A stretch of DNA of 40,525 nt, from IMG/VR virus record IMGVR_UViG_3300024520_000183, positions 1 to 40,525 of that record; one strand, given 5' to 3'. The first letter of the stretch is position 1. Each line of letters starts with the position of its first letter. Shown in pieces: positions 33,028 through 39,130 of the stretch. Under the pieces are notes generated by a model. It saw only the letters and a list, made by a program, of their open reading frames with translations. It ran no database searches and was not told the origin of the DNA. The stretch comes from a virus. The translations under genes were made by a program, and so were the position numbers.

Positions 33028-33438
33028 TCACTTAGCTCCCCAAGTAATGATCACTGGCCCTTCATTACCTTCATCACCGTTTGCATAGTCAGCTTGAAAC
33101 GAGTCAAGTAGGAGCTTGGCACGAACTGCCGCGGGAGTGTCCGGGTCGTCGTGGAGCTCGGCGCGTAAGCGACTTATGTCTTGTTTGCTCCAGACAGGCG
33201 TATAGCTCATCTGCTCCTTTTCTTGACTAGCCTTGAGTGAAGCGACCTTTTCAGCGCGAAGGCATTCAATCTCTTTTATGATCATAGGATTATTCATGAG
33301 GGTAGCTGAAGAAGTTTGAGCTGCCAGGATTGAGGAGTCTGGATAGGATTTCAAATAGGCCTCTTGCTGTGTTGTGCCAGTGACGAATACTAGGTTGTGG
33401 CAGTAGTCGAGTTGCTTTTGGGATAATTTATTCATCAT
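33028..33438 (-). CDS. Terminase small subunit
   Basis: In 136 residues it has the family opening KLSQKQLDYCHNLVFVTGTT, then QQEAYLKSYPDSSILAAQTS and NNPMIIKEIECLRAEK, the helix-turn-helix region that recognises the packaging site, followed by a coiled coil. ATG 33438 is followed by a second ATG at 33435; no clear ribosome site precedes either. Unusually, it is split from the large subunit by about 1.2 kb with a terminator and three small genes. Confidence 0.85.
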   Translation of the reverse strand: MMNKLSQKQLDYCHNLVFVTGTTQQEAYLKSYPDSSILAAQTSSATLMNNPMIIKEIECLRAEKVASLKASQEKEQMSYTPVWSKQDISRLRAELHDDPDTPAAVRAKLLLDSFQADYANGDEGNEGPVIITWGAK

Positions 33439-33472
33439 TTTTTTGGTGTCTGTAGTAGTTGATTAGTAAGTA

Positions 33473-33502
33473 TTTATATATGTAGATAAAAGAAAGTTGC
33501 AA
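33473..33502 (-). promoter_or_regulatory. Leftward promoter for TerS and the late unit
   Basis: On the - strand TTGCAA (33497-33502) and TATAAA (33473-33478) are 18 bases apart, 35 bases upstream of TerS. The -35 is weaker than consensus (4/6), so it may need an activator. Confidence 0.45.
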
Positions 33503-33520
33503 CTATTTTCAAAGAAGTGC

Positions 33521-33571
33521 TTGACTATAAAGGTATATCCTTTAATACTATTATCATGCTTAGGGAAGCAT
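33521..33571 (+). promoter_or_regulatory. Rightward early promoter with two inverted repeats
   Basis: TTGACT (33521-33526) with TAATAC 16 bases on (33543-33548) or TACTAT (33546-33551). The spacer is largely filled by TAAAGG-N5-CCTTTA (33528-33544). ATGCTT-N4-AAGCAT (33556-33571) covers the predicted start point. Both look like repressor sites. The gene at 33609 follows. Confidence 0.65.
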
Positions 33572-33608
33572 AAGAGACATAAACAACAATTAAATAGGAG
33601 AAAAAACA

Positions 33609-34016
33609 ATGAGTTATACAAAAGAACTAAGCAACGAAATGGTGAACGCAATTATTGAGCATGGACTTGATAATCTAGAGGGCATTGAGGAAGGCCAGGA
33701 AGCTTGTGAACTGCATAATGCTCTATACAATATGGATTACTTTATCATCGGATATTACCAAGCCGAGCAGTTCTTAAAAGATCACCTGTTTGCTGTTGCT
33801 GGTATTATTCAACAATATGAAAATGACAACTTTGGAGAGGTTACAACGGATTTAAGCTGTTCTGAGAAAGTCGCAAACATGTTGGCCTATATTGTAGGAG
33901 AAGAGCTATTGAGCAATTGCGCTACAATTAGCAATAATTGGGATGAAACGCTTAACAATGATGATTTAGCGGAAATTCGTGAAGAACTAGAAGCGCAGCA
34001 AGGAGTTGTAGCATGA
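33609..34016 (+). CDS. Early hypothetical protein, 135 aa
   Basis: First gene of the rightward early unit, with a strong TAGGAG site. Very acidic and helical (EHGLDNLEGIEEGQEACELH, DDLAEIREELEAQQGVVA). First-expressed acidic phage proteins are often host or defence inhibitors, which is only suggestive here. No family recognised. Confidence 0.75.
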   Translation: MSYTKELSNEMVNAIIEHGLDNLEGIEEGQEACELHNALYNMDYFIIGYYQAEQFLKDHLFAVAGIIQQYENDNFGEVTTDLSCSEKVANMLAYIVGEELLSNCATISNNWDETLNNDDLAEIREELEAQQGVVA

Positions 34017-34156
34017 AGCTAATTGATACACGCACAGTAGAGCATAAGTCTCTGGTCATTAAGCTTAACTCTCAAAGAATCACCATAGGAGAGTTAAAAC
34101 GGCTACAAATACTAGGCTTAGATAGATTGAAAAAAACAGGCATTTTAATTAAATAA
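34013..34156 (+). CDS. Small hypothetical protein, 47 aa
   Basis: ATGA overlap with the previous stop; ends at TAA 34154-34156. The sequence (SLVIKLNSQRITIGELKRLQ, then ILGLDRLKKTG) has a basic helix at the end. Translational coupling is the best support. Confidence 0.6.
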   Translation: MKLIDTRTVEHKSLVIKLNSQRITIGELKRLQILGLDRLKKTGILIK

Positions 34157-34177
34157 CTAAAGAGAAAGTAAAAAACA

Positions 34178-34450
34178 ATGAAAACGCATAAGGGAGATAT
34201 AATTACAGGCGAAAGGCTACAGGAAGCACGTAACGCGGTTGCAAAAGATTGGGCGAATAATGCTCAGGCGATTAGAATTGAAGATCCTTACGCCAGCCAC
34301 ATCTTAGAGGATCAAAAAGATGAGCTACTTGAAGCGGGGCTACAGACTGCTAGGGATATAAAGGGCGGATTGCATGATTGTCATTTTTGGTGCTGGCAAC
34401 GTTTAAACCATCATATAACAGGCGAAACGGTAGCCCTGCTTCAATCTTAA
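34178..34450 (+). CDS. Hypothetical protein, 90 aa
   Basis: It follows the leader AACTAAAGAGAAAG also seen at other early genes. Helical N-terminal half (ITGERLQEARNAVAKDWANN) and a Cys/Trp/His-rich stretch (HDCHFWCWQRLNHH) that might bind metal. No family recognised. Confidence 0.65.
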   Translation: MKTHKGDIITGERLQEARNAVAKDWANNAQAIRIEDPYASHILEDQKDELLEAGLQTARDIKGGLHDCHFWCWQRLNHHITGETVALLQS

Positions 34451-34468
34451 AGACTAGGGGGGCTATAT

Positions 34469-34699
34469 ATGAAAAACGCGTCAAATGTATTTAAAGAGCT
34501 AAGTGAAATGGTTTTTATCAAAGAAAAAAAACCAGAATCAGCACAACTTGCGCATATCAATAAGGCGATAAAATGGTGCGACACTTACGGTTTTACTAAA
34601 GATCATCCACACAGGGCTGATTTTATCAATTCCTTCTGTTGTGGTGCAGGGATAGGGGAATGCTTGCCTTTTAAGGCCACAACTAAAGAGAAAGACTAG
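34469..34699 (+). CDS. Hypothetical protein, 76 aa
   Basis: Contains AQLAHINKAIKWCDTYGFTK and a Cys pair (FCCGAGIGECL). The start follows GGGGGGCT. It ends Lys-Asp-stop within one of the GACTAGG words. No family recognised. Confidence 0.6.
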   Translation: MKNASNVFKELSEMVFIKEKKPESAQLAHINKAIKWCDTYGFTKDHPHRADFINSFCCGAGIGECLPFKATTKEKD

Positions 34700-34705
34700 G
34701 GAAAA

Positions 34706-34933
34706 ATGGCAAGGAAAAGAAAAGCAGGACGGCCCAAGGTTAAGCCAGAATCAAAAGCTGGATATAGGCAATATCTATTGAAGCTAACAAAGTATGAAGC
34801 TCAATGGCTCGGCATTGCCAGACTATGCAAGCCTCATTTAAGCCGAAATGGATTCTTGCGGCAGGCTATACTTGAATCAAGTGTACCACCAGGATACGAA
34901 AAACTACTAAAGAAACCAAAGGCAGAAAAATGA
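34706..34933 (+). CDS. Small basic DNA-binding candidate, 75 aa
   Basis: Starts ARKRKAGRPKVKPESK, with an AT-hook-like Gly-Arg-Pro-Lys core, followed by a region that could be a ribbon-helix-helix (YRQYLLKLTKYEAQWLGIAR, SRNGFLRQAILE). It probably binds DNA and may act as an early regulator. The stop overlaps the next ATG. Confidence 0.65.
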   Translation: MARKRKAGRPKVKPESKAGYRQYLLKLTKYEAQWLGIARLCKPHLSRNGFLRQAILESSVPPGYEKLLKKPKAEK

Positions 34934-35082
34934 AAGGAAGAGCAAGACTAGCCAATGGCAAGATCATTGAATTTAACAATGATGATTGCGACAAGCTAAG
35001 AAACATTGAGGATATTACAGACCTTGAACTGATCGAGCATGTAATAAGGGAAGAAATGAAGCACAGACTAGGCAAAGACTAG
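34930..35082 (+). CDS. Small hypothetical protein, 50 aa
   Basis: ATG 34930 overlaps the preceding stop (ATGA) and the frame ends at TAG 35080-35082. Basic start (MKGRARLANGKIIEF), then an acidic helix (LRNIEDITDLELIEHVIREE). Coupling supports it; function unknown. Confidence 0.6.
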   Translation: MKGRARLANGKIIEFNNDDCDKLRNIEDITDLELIEHVIREEMKHRLGKD

Positions 35083-35100
35083 GCGAAAAAGGAGAAAAAC

Positions 35101-35397
35101 ATGAGTGGAATAACAATAAAAGACGATGAAAGAATGCAATTTGAAGGGAAAGCGCATATACCTGGTATAGATGCGGAAATTATCCTGAGAATTGATTATA
35201 TATTACAGTGGGAACACTACTATGAGGGCACTAGGTATTATGGGCCTTATGAAGATCATACATTGAAGGATGTTTGGATAAAAGACTGGTATGCAACTGA
35301 TTTAGACGGTAGCGAGGTGGATATTGAGGAGCTTCAGGTAGAAATATACTTGCATGAAACAGTTCTAGAAGAGGAGGGCTTGTCTAGTGCATTCTAA
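35101..35397 (+). CDS. Acidic hypothetical protein, 98 aa
   Basis: Follows GGAGAAAAAC. Rich in Glu, Asp, Tyr and Trp (DYILQWEHYYEGTRYYGPYE, LDGSEVDIEELQVEIYLHET). The composition is that of a DNA-mimic-like or small inhibitor protein, but no family match is evident. Confidence 0.65.
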   Translation: MSGITIKDDERMQFEGKAHIPGIDAEIILRIDYILQWEHYYEGTRYYGPYEDHTLKDVWIKDWYATDLDGSEVDIEELQVEIYLHETVLEEEGLSSAF

Positions 35398-35674
35398 TAG
35401 CAAAAAAGCATTGTACGAGGAGCGTTCTAGGCTAAGTGAAAGAGAGTCTCAAATATACGAAATGCTTAGAGGAATGCCGAATGACTCGCATACAGATAGG
35501 CAAATTATGGTAAGACTAGGCTTTTCAGAACCTAACCAGGTCAGACCACGTATAACAGAACTGATTAACAAGGGGTTGCTTATGGAGTGCGGGAATACCA
35601 AGTGCTTAGAGACTAGGAAAACTGTGAGACTAGTGAAATTATATAGTGATAACAATCAAATGGAGATGTTTTAA
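35387..35674 (+). CDS. Winged-helix protein, 95 aa
   Basis: GTG start at 35387 behind GAGGAGGG, overlapping the previous gene by 11 bases. The sequence RLSERESQIYEMLRGMPND, TDRQIMVRLGFSEPNQVRPR and ITELINKGLLMECG follows the three-helix-plus-wing layout of MarR/ArsR-like folds and restates a common phage pattern. It is probably a DNA-binding regulator acting with the next gene. Confidence 0.65.
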   Translation: MHSNSKKALYEERSRLSERESQIYEMLRGMPNDSHTDRQIMVRLGFSEPNQVRPRITELINKGLLMECGNTKCLETRKTVRLVKLYSDNNQMEMF

Positions 35675-35675
35675 T

Positions 35676-36218
35676 ATGAATATAGCAGCAATAACTACAT
35701 ATAAACACGGCGGAATGCTAAAGGCATTGACCAAGCTAGGATGGACAAGCGCAGAGCTTGCTAGAAGGATGAATATAAGGCCATGCGAAATATCTCATCT
35801 AATGACACTAAAGAGAAAGCCTAAGCAAGACATGGCTAATCAGATCCAAAGAGTATTCGGAGAGGGAGGGCTGTATGTAGATGTTACTGAGTGGTGGCCT
35901 GAAGCGTTTACGGGCATGAAGGAGAGAGTGAAGTCAATAAGCTTTGCAGATATTGACCCTGAAGCCGTTAGCGCATTAGACACAAAAACCGACTATAGGT
36001 TAGCGCATCTGACGGACGCGATAAAATCCTTACCTAACCAGCAGCGCAGAATGATGGACATGAGGTTTGACGGAAAAACATTAAAGGAGGCAGGGAAGGA
36101 GATGAATGTCGGGGTTGAGAGAGCTAGGCAAATTGAATTTAGGGCAAAAAGAAAGATTATGTGGCTGGTGCTCAAGTCTGTAGCGGATGATGACCATTTC
36201 AACGCCATAGAGGTATAG
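35676..36218 (+). CDS. XRE helix-turn-helix fused to sigma70 region 4-like domain
   Basis: Start at ATG 35676, just after the previous stop (the longer frame overlaps it). Residues 8-60 form an XRE repressor-type HTH (GWTSAELARRMNIRPCEISH, then LKRKPKQDMANQIQRVFGEG). Residues 110-170 read SLPNQQRRMMDMRFDGKTLK and AGKEMNVGVERARQIEFRAK, matching sigma70 region 4 (Leu-Pro, the RF-x-G turn, the -35-binding helix). It likely controls phage promoters; it lacks sigma region 2. Confidence 0.8.
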   Translation: MNIAAITTYKHGGMLKALTKLGWTSAELARRMNIRPCEISHLMTLKRKPKQDMANQIQRVFGEGGLYVDVTEWWPEAFTGMKERVKSISFADIDPEAVSALDTKTDYRLAHLTDAIKSLPNQQRRMMDMRFDGKTLKEAGKEMNVGVERARQIEFRAKRKIMWLVLKSVADDDHFNAIEV

Positions 36219-36223
36219 GCAAT

Positions 36224-36661
36224 ATGAATATGAATAAGATACTAATAACCCTTATGCTCTTAACAAATGCAGCGCATTGCTACACAGCTGAGGAGATTGT
36301 GACATTAACTATACTAGGAGAAAGCAGATGCCAACAAGAGGAGGGAATGAGGGCAGTCGGGCAAGTGCTTTTGAATCGAAGCAGAGCGAATAATATCCCT
36401 GTAGATGCCGTTTGTTTAAAGACTAGGCAATTCTCCTGCTGGAATAATAAAAAGGCCATGTTGAGACGCTCAGAGGCTGTTATGGCTGAATTTGAGTCAA
36501 AGACTAGGCTAGCTCAGAGCATTGCAGCATTTATATGTAACAATATGGATGTCCATGAGACTAGGGCAAACCACTATTGGGCGCATAACCTATGCGACCC
36601 GTATTGGGCGAAAGGAAAAGCTGGTGTCATCATAGGAGATCATACATTCATACAACTATAA
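36224..36661 (+). CDS. SleB-type cell wall hydrolase (endolysin)
   Basis: In 145 residues: a signal peptide (KILITLMLLTNAAHCYT) and one SleB/CwlJ hydrolase domain with LTILGESRCQQEEGMRAVGQ (catalytic Glu), VLLNRSRANN, FSCWN and the closing HYWAHNLCDPYWAK and IGDHTFIQL. Export by the host Sec system means lysis timing may depend on a pinholin or membrane release. A second ATG two codons in is an alternative start. Confidence 0.85.
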   Translation: MNMNKILITLMLLTNAAHCYTAEEIVTLTILGESRCQQEEGMRAVGQVLLNRSRANNIPVDAVCLKTRQFSCWNNKKAMLRRSEAVMAEFESKTRLAQSIAAFICNNMDVHETRANHYWAHNLCDPYWAKGKAGVIIGDHTFIQL

Positions 36662-36699
36662 TAATAACAACTATAATAATAACAACTATAATAATAAGG
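36653..36699 (+). repeat. Three tandem copies of a 15-base unit with TATAAT
   Basis: CAACTATAATAATAA is present three times back to back, from the last codons of the endolysin gene to the ribosome site of the next. Each copy contains TATAAT, the -10 consensus. No matching -35 is clear, so it may be a spacer grown by slippage. Confidence 0.8.
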
Positions 36700-36707
36700 A
36701 GAAAACA

Positions 36708-37280
36708 ATGAAACCAATCACAACAACACTGAATGAAATAAGAAGTCACGAACCTTGCTCTGATGGGTGGGAGAAACTATTGAAATCCCTAGGCAAAACT
36801 AAAGCGGACGATGAGCCACTTGAGTTAGTTACCATACTTGAAAGCAACGACATAGCGGATGCGGTATGGTGCTTGGGGTGTCTTAGTGAAGACCATGAAT
36901 ACCTTGTGCGCCTGTTCGCCTGTGCATGCGCGGAAAGCGTTCTACATTTATATGAGAATGAATACCCTGAAGACTTTCGAGTGCGCAATTGCATTGAAAC
37001 TTCTAAAAAATATGCACTTGGGTTGTATGACGATGCTACTTGGGCTACTACATTGACTGCTGCTGGGGCTATTACATTGACTGCTGCTGGGGCTGCTGCT
37101 TGGGCTACTACTAGGGCTGCTGCTGGGACTGCTGCTTGGGCTACTGCTAGGGCTGCTGCTGGGGCTGTTTGTGATGCTACTGTTAGGGATGCTGAAGAGG
37201 AAAAGCAAACCGTATTCTTCAAGGAATACTTCGGATCGCCTAAAACTATAGAGGAATATAAAACACTATTAACTAAATAA
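36708..37280 (+). CDS. Imm5-like protein with Ala/Trp repeats
   Basis: A 190-residue protein starting at ATG 36708 behind AAGGAG. The helical N-terminal part (ADAVWCLGCLSEDHEYLVRL, FACACAESVLHLYENEYPED) leads into a low-complexity helix of AAWATTRAAAGTAAWATARA repeats, then an acidic end. This resembles phage proteins called putative Imm5-like immunity proteins. The true function is unknown. The repeat DNA is GCT-rich and may vary in length by multiples of three. Confidence 0.65.
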   Translation: MKPITTTLNEIRSHEPCSDGWEKLLKSLGKTKADDEPLELVTILESNDIADAVWCLGCLSEDHEYLVRLFACACAESVLHLYENEYPEDFRVRNCIETSKKYALGLYDDATWATTLTAAGAITLTAAGAAAWATTRAAAGTAAWATARAAAGAVCDATVRDAEEEKQTVFFKEYFGSPKTIEEYKTLLTK

Positions 37281-37292
37281 CTAAATAGAATA

Positions 37293-37754
37293 ATGAAAAA
37301 AGAGATAGAAATAGACGGGAAGCAGTTCGAGCTAGTCCCATTTAAAGGGGAAAACACTCATGGCTGCATCCCTTGTGATAAAGTTAAGTATAAATCTGGC
37401 TACCTACTGAGAGAGCTACCCAGTAAACCCGATGTGCCTGAGAAGTGGGAGCCGACTGAAAATGGCACTTATTATACTATAAATAGTTGTGGCGAACTAT
37501 ACGGGGACGTATGGCATGAACATCGTTCAGACCAGGGGAGACTAGAAGTAGGTAACTGCTTCTCCACCGAGCAAGAAGCCAAGGACTCAATCATATATAA
37601 AGCATTTCACGGGGATGCTGTGGCTAAGATGTCGCGCAATAATGCCTGTAGGTCGCTACATGAAATAATCAACGAAAGCGGCAAGTGTCATCAAACCCTA
37701 ATTCTAGACAAGCTCACCGATCTAGGCTTCATAAAGAACGAGGTGGAGTTATGA
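37293..37754 (+). CDS. Hypothetical protein, 153 aa
   Basis: Last gene of the early unit. A beta-rich N-terminal half (KEIEIDGKQFELVPFKGENT, HGCIPCDKVKYKSGYLLREL) with TYYTINSCGELYGDVWHEH, then a helical end. The strong terminator follows at once. No family recognised. Confidence 0.7.
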   Translation: MKKEIEIDGKQFELVPFKGENTHGCIPCDKVKYKSGYLLRELPSKPDVPEKWEPTENGTYYTINSCGELYGDVWHEHRSDQGRLEVGNCFSTEQEAKDSIIYKAFHGDAVAKMSRNNACRSLHEIINESGKCHQTLILDKLTDLGFIKNEVEL

Positions 37755-37775
37755 CATCCAGCTCGTAACAATAAG

Positions 37776-37804
37776 AAGCCGCCCAACACCAGGGCGGCTT
37801 TTTT
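37776..37804 (+). terminator. Intrinsic terminator ending the early unit
   Basis: Perfect 9-bp stem (AAGCCGCCC 37776-37784 with GGGCGGCTT 37792-37800), seven-base loop and a T-run to 37804. It can also act on leftward transcripts from 38032, with a weaker T-run on that side. Confidence 0.95.
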
Positions 37805-37837
37805 ATTGCTCAAATTTCCTACCTAAGCGGCGAACCC

Positions 37838-38032
37838 TCAAGCGTTCCATATCCTGCGCCTAGAAGGATAGCCATTAGTGCGCTTAAAAGCCTCTACACT
37901 ATGCTCCAACACCTCAAGGCGACTCTCTATGCGAGATATAACATTGATGGCCTCCTGGAGGCGTATAGAAGCTTCACTAGCATCTTTGTTAAGTTGCTCT
38001 AAGGTGTGGCGATCTTTAGGCGTAAAACTCAT
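37838..38032 (-). CDS. Small coiled-coil protein, 64 aa
   Basis: Helical with heptad-like spacing (EASIRLQEAINVISRIESRL, LEHSVEAFKRTNG) and a basic end. It is the only leftward gene right of 33.5 kb and converges on the terminator at 37776-37804. No strong ribosome site is present; the start codon lies inside CTCATAAGAG, half of the capsid operator sequence. Confidence 0.5.
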   Translation of the reverse strand: MSFTPKDRHTLEQLNKDASEASIRLQEAINVISRIESRLEVLEHSVEAFKRTNGYPSRRRIWNA

Positions 38033-38351
38033 AAGAGCAGCAACCTTATTGCTAGGGAGCTATATAGCAATTATATAATAGCTAAGTAGCTATATGGCAG
38101 CCATTTATATGCGCCGATGAAAGCCCCTTTAGGATAATTTCTCATCTATTGGCTCAGTCGTAAGCTGAGTGCTATCCAGTCACTCTTTCGATTAAATCTA
38201 CTCTAGTGCTATCACAGTCCTTACAATGTTTATTGCCCACCTGAACCCGCAGAGGTGGCTCGCTGCGTCAGGAATTAAGTGAAGGTCTGTTTAACTTTCA
38301 AACTACGTTCTAAGGATCAAACGCTAACCTACAAACTGCCCCTTCCATTGG
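38033..38351. other. Gene-free AT-rich stretch with short palindromes
   Basis: No supported gene. It contains AGCTATATAGC and AGCTATATGGC 30 bases apart (38058-38068, 38088-38098), the palindrome GCTATATAGC (38059-38068), a TATAAT readable on either strand (38074-38079), hairpins CTCAG-N7-CTGAG near 38153-38170 and CCACCT-N10-AGGTGG (38237-38258). An origin-like or regulatory role is possible but not shown. Confidence 0.5.
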
Positions 38352-38355
38352 AGCC

Positions 38356-38445
38356 AAAAAAAGGACTCAAGCCACACACTTAGAGTCCTTCTTTCGCAAC
38401 ATAAAATTGCTTATTAAAATCTGTCATCCATGTGTGGTGGAATTA
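38356..38445 (-). ncRNA. Candidate small RNA, about 90 nt, with its own terminator
   Basis: A consensus-like promoter directs transcription leftward from about 38445 to a strong intrinsic terminator (stem AAGGACTC 38361-38368 with GAGTCCTT 38383-38390, inner AAG/CTT pairing, seven-T run 38356-38362). No gene lies between. The 5' part contains CCACACA, which is complementary to TGTGTGG in the terminator loop, so an alternative fold or pseudoknot is possible. Confidence 0.6.
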
Positions 38446-38451
38446 GTAAAA

Positions 38452-38480
38452 GTTAAATCAGCTACTAGAATCCTTGTCAA
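38452..38480 (-). promoter_or_regulatory. Promoter of the candidate small RNA
   Basis: On the - strand a perfect TTGACA (38475-38480), a 17-base spacer and TTTAAC (38452-38457; 4/6). Placed between two leftward terminators. Confidence 0.65.
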
Positions 38481-38488
38481 GCTTTCTG

Positions 38489-38520
38489 AAAAAAAAAAGA
38501 CGGCCCCCTATTAGGGAGCC
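38489..38520 (-). terminator. Second leftward terminator
   Basis: On the - strand the hairpin GGCTCCCT-AAT-AGGGGGCC (38502-38520, one mismatch) is followed by GTC and a ten-T run (forward A-run 38489-38498). It would stop leftward read-through just before the small-RNA promoter. Confidence 0.7.
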
Positions 38521-38583
38521 TAGAACCCATTGGGAACTTAAAAAGAAACCCCCTCACCCGCTACGCAGATGAGGAGGCCAACA

Positions 38584-38625
38584 ATGAGAGAGTGGAAACA
38601 ACACCACAGTCCTGACAATGAGTAA
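38584..38625 (+). CDS. Possible 13-aa leader peptide
   Basis: ATG 38584 has a strong GAGGAG site 8-9 bases upstream and reads MREWKQHHSPDNE to a TAA at 38623-38625. It lies upstream of the promoter at 38668, so it would need a separate transcript. Too short to prove by sequence. Confidence 0.25.
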   Translation: MREWKQHHSPDNE

Positions 38626-38667
38626 AATTAAATAATACTCAAGAACTAAAATAAAATAAAACAAGTA

Positions 38668-38696
38668 TTGACATCTACTCTAAAGCCCTTAATAAA
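38668..38696 (+). promoter_or_regulatory. Consensus promoter of the replication/recombination unit
   Basis: TTGACA (38668-38673), a 17-base spacer and AATAAA (38691-38696). The leader then carries a small hairpin CACCC-N6-GGGTG (38708-38723) and an AAAGGAGAG ribosome site before ATG 38747. Confidence 0.7.
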
Positions 38697-38746
38697 TAGG
38701 CGCAACACACCCCCCATTGGGTGAAACAAACTAAAAGGAGAGAATA

Positions 38747-39130
38747 ATGAATGAACAACTAGATAACGCGGCAGTAGATGCCCTTGTAAGTATTGTCACT
38801 AACGCAGCACGGGCCAAAGAGTTTGTGCTTTCTGAACTACCAGAGGTGGTTGAGCAATTACTGGCATGGAAGCTGGTCGAGAGTATTGCAGTGAACCTAA
38901 TATGCCTCGCAGCAATAATCGCAATTGCCGTTAATATAATCAAGCTAGTAGCCTTCGGGTCAAAGGATAACTGGAAGGGAGATGCAGTTATGGTTTGGGT
39001 TTTTATAACGATAGGTATCACAACAGTAATAATTATAACTTCATTTTTTCTTATGAATCTTGCATGGATTCAGATATGGATAGCCCCAAAAGTGTACCTG
39101 CTAGAATACGCATCGGAGCTTGTAAGATGA
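38747..39130 (+). CDS. Membrane protein, possible holin
   Basis: The 127 residues have an amphipathic N-terminal region (AAVDALVSIVTNAARAKEFV, then ELPEVVEQLLAWKLVES) followed by two membrane helices (VNLICLAAIIAIAVNIIKLV and VWVFITIGITTVIIITSFFL). The PEVVEQLL-xW pattern occurs in phage membrane proteins annotated as holin-like. The endolysin lies on a separate transcript 2 kb upstream. Confidence 0.6.
   Translation: MNEQLDNAAVDALVSIVTNAARAKEFVLSELPEVVEQLLAWKLVESIAVNLICLAAIIAIAVNIIKLVAFGSKDNWKGDAVMVWVFITIGITTVIIITSFFLMNLAWIQIWIAPKVYLLEYASELVR

Noticed and set aside
32891-33088. Rightward 65-aa frame near the small terminase gene
   Set aside because: No ribosome site, odd Pro-rich composition from C-runs, and overlap with the supported TerS gene.
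36746-37357. Long leftward frames with Ala/Val or Pro-Ser-Ser repeats opposite the Imm5-like gene
   Set aside because: They are reverse readings of the GCT-rich repeat; the + strand gene has the ribosome site and family resemblance.
38140-38215. tRNA-like string (GGCTCAGTCGTAAGCTGAG, then TTTCGATTAAATC)
   Set aside because: It resembles a D-arm and T-loop, but the T-stem does not pair and no acceptor or anticodon stem can be formed.
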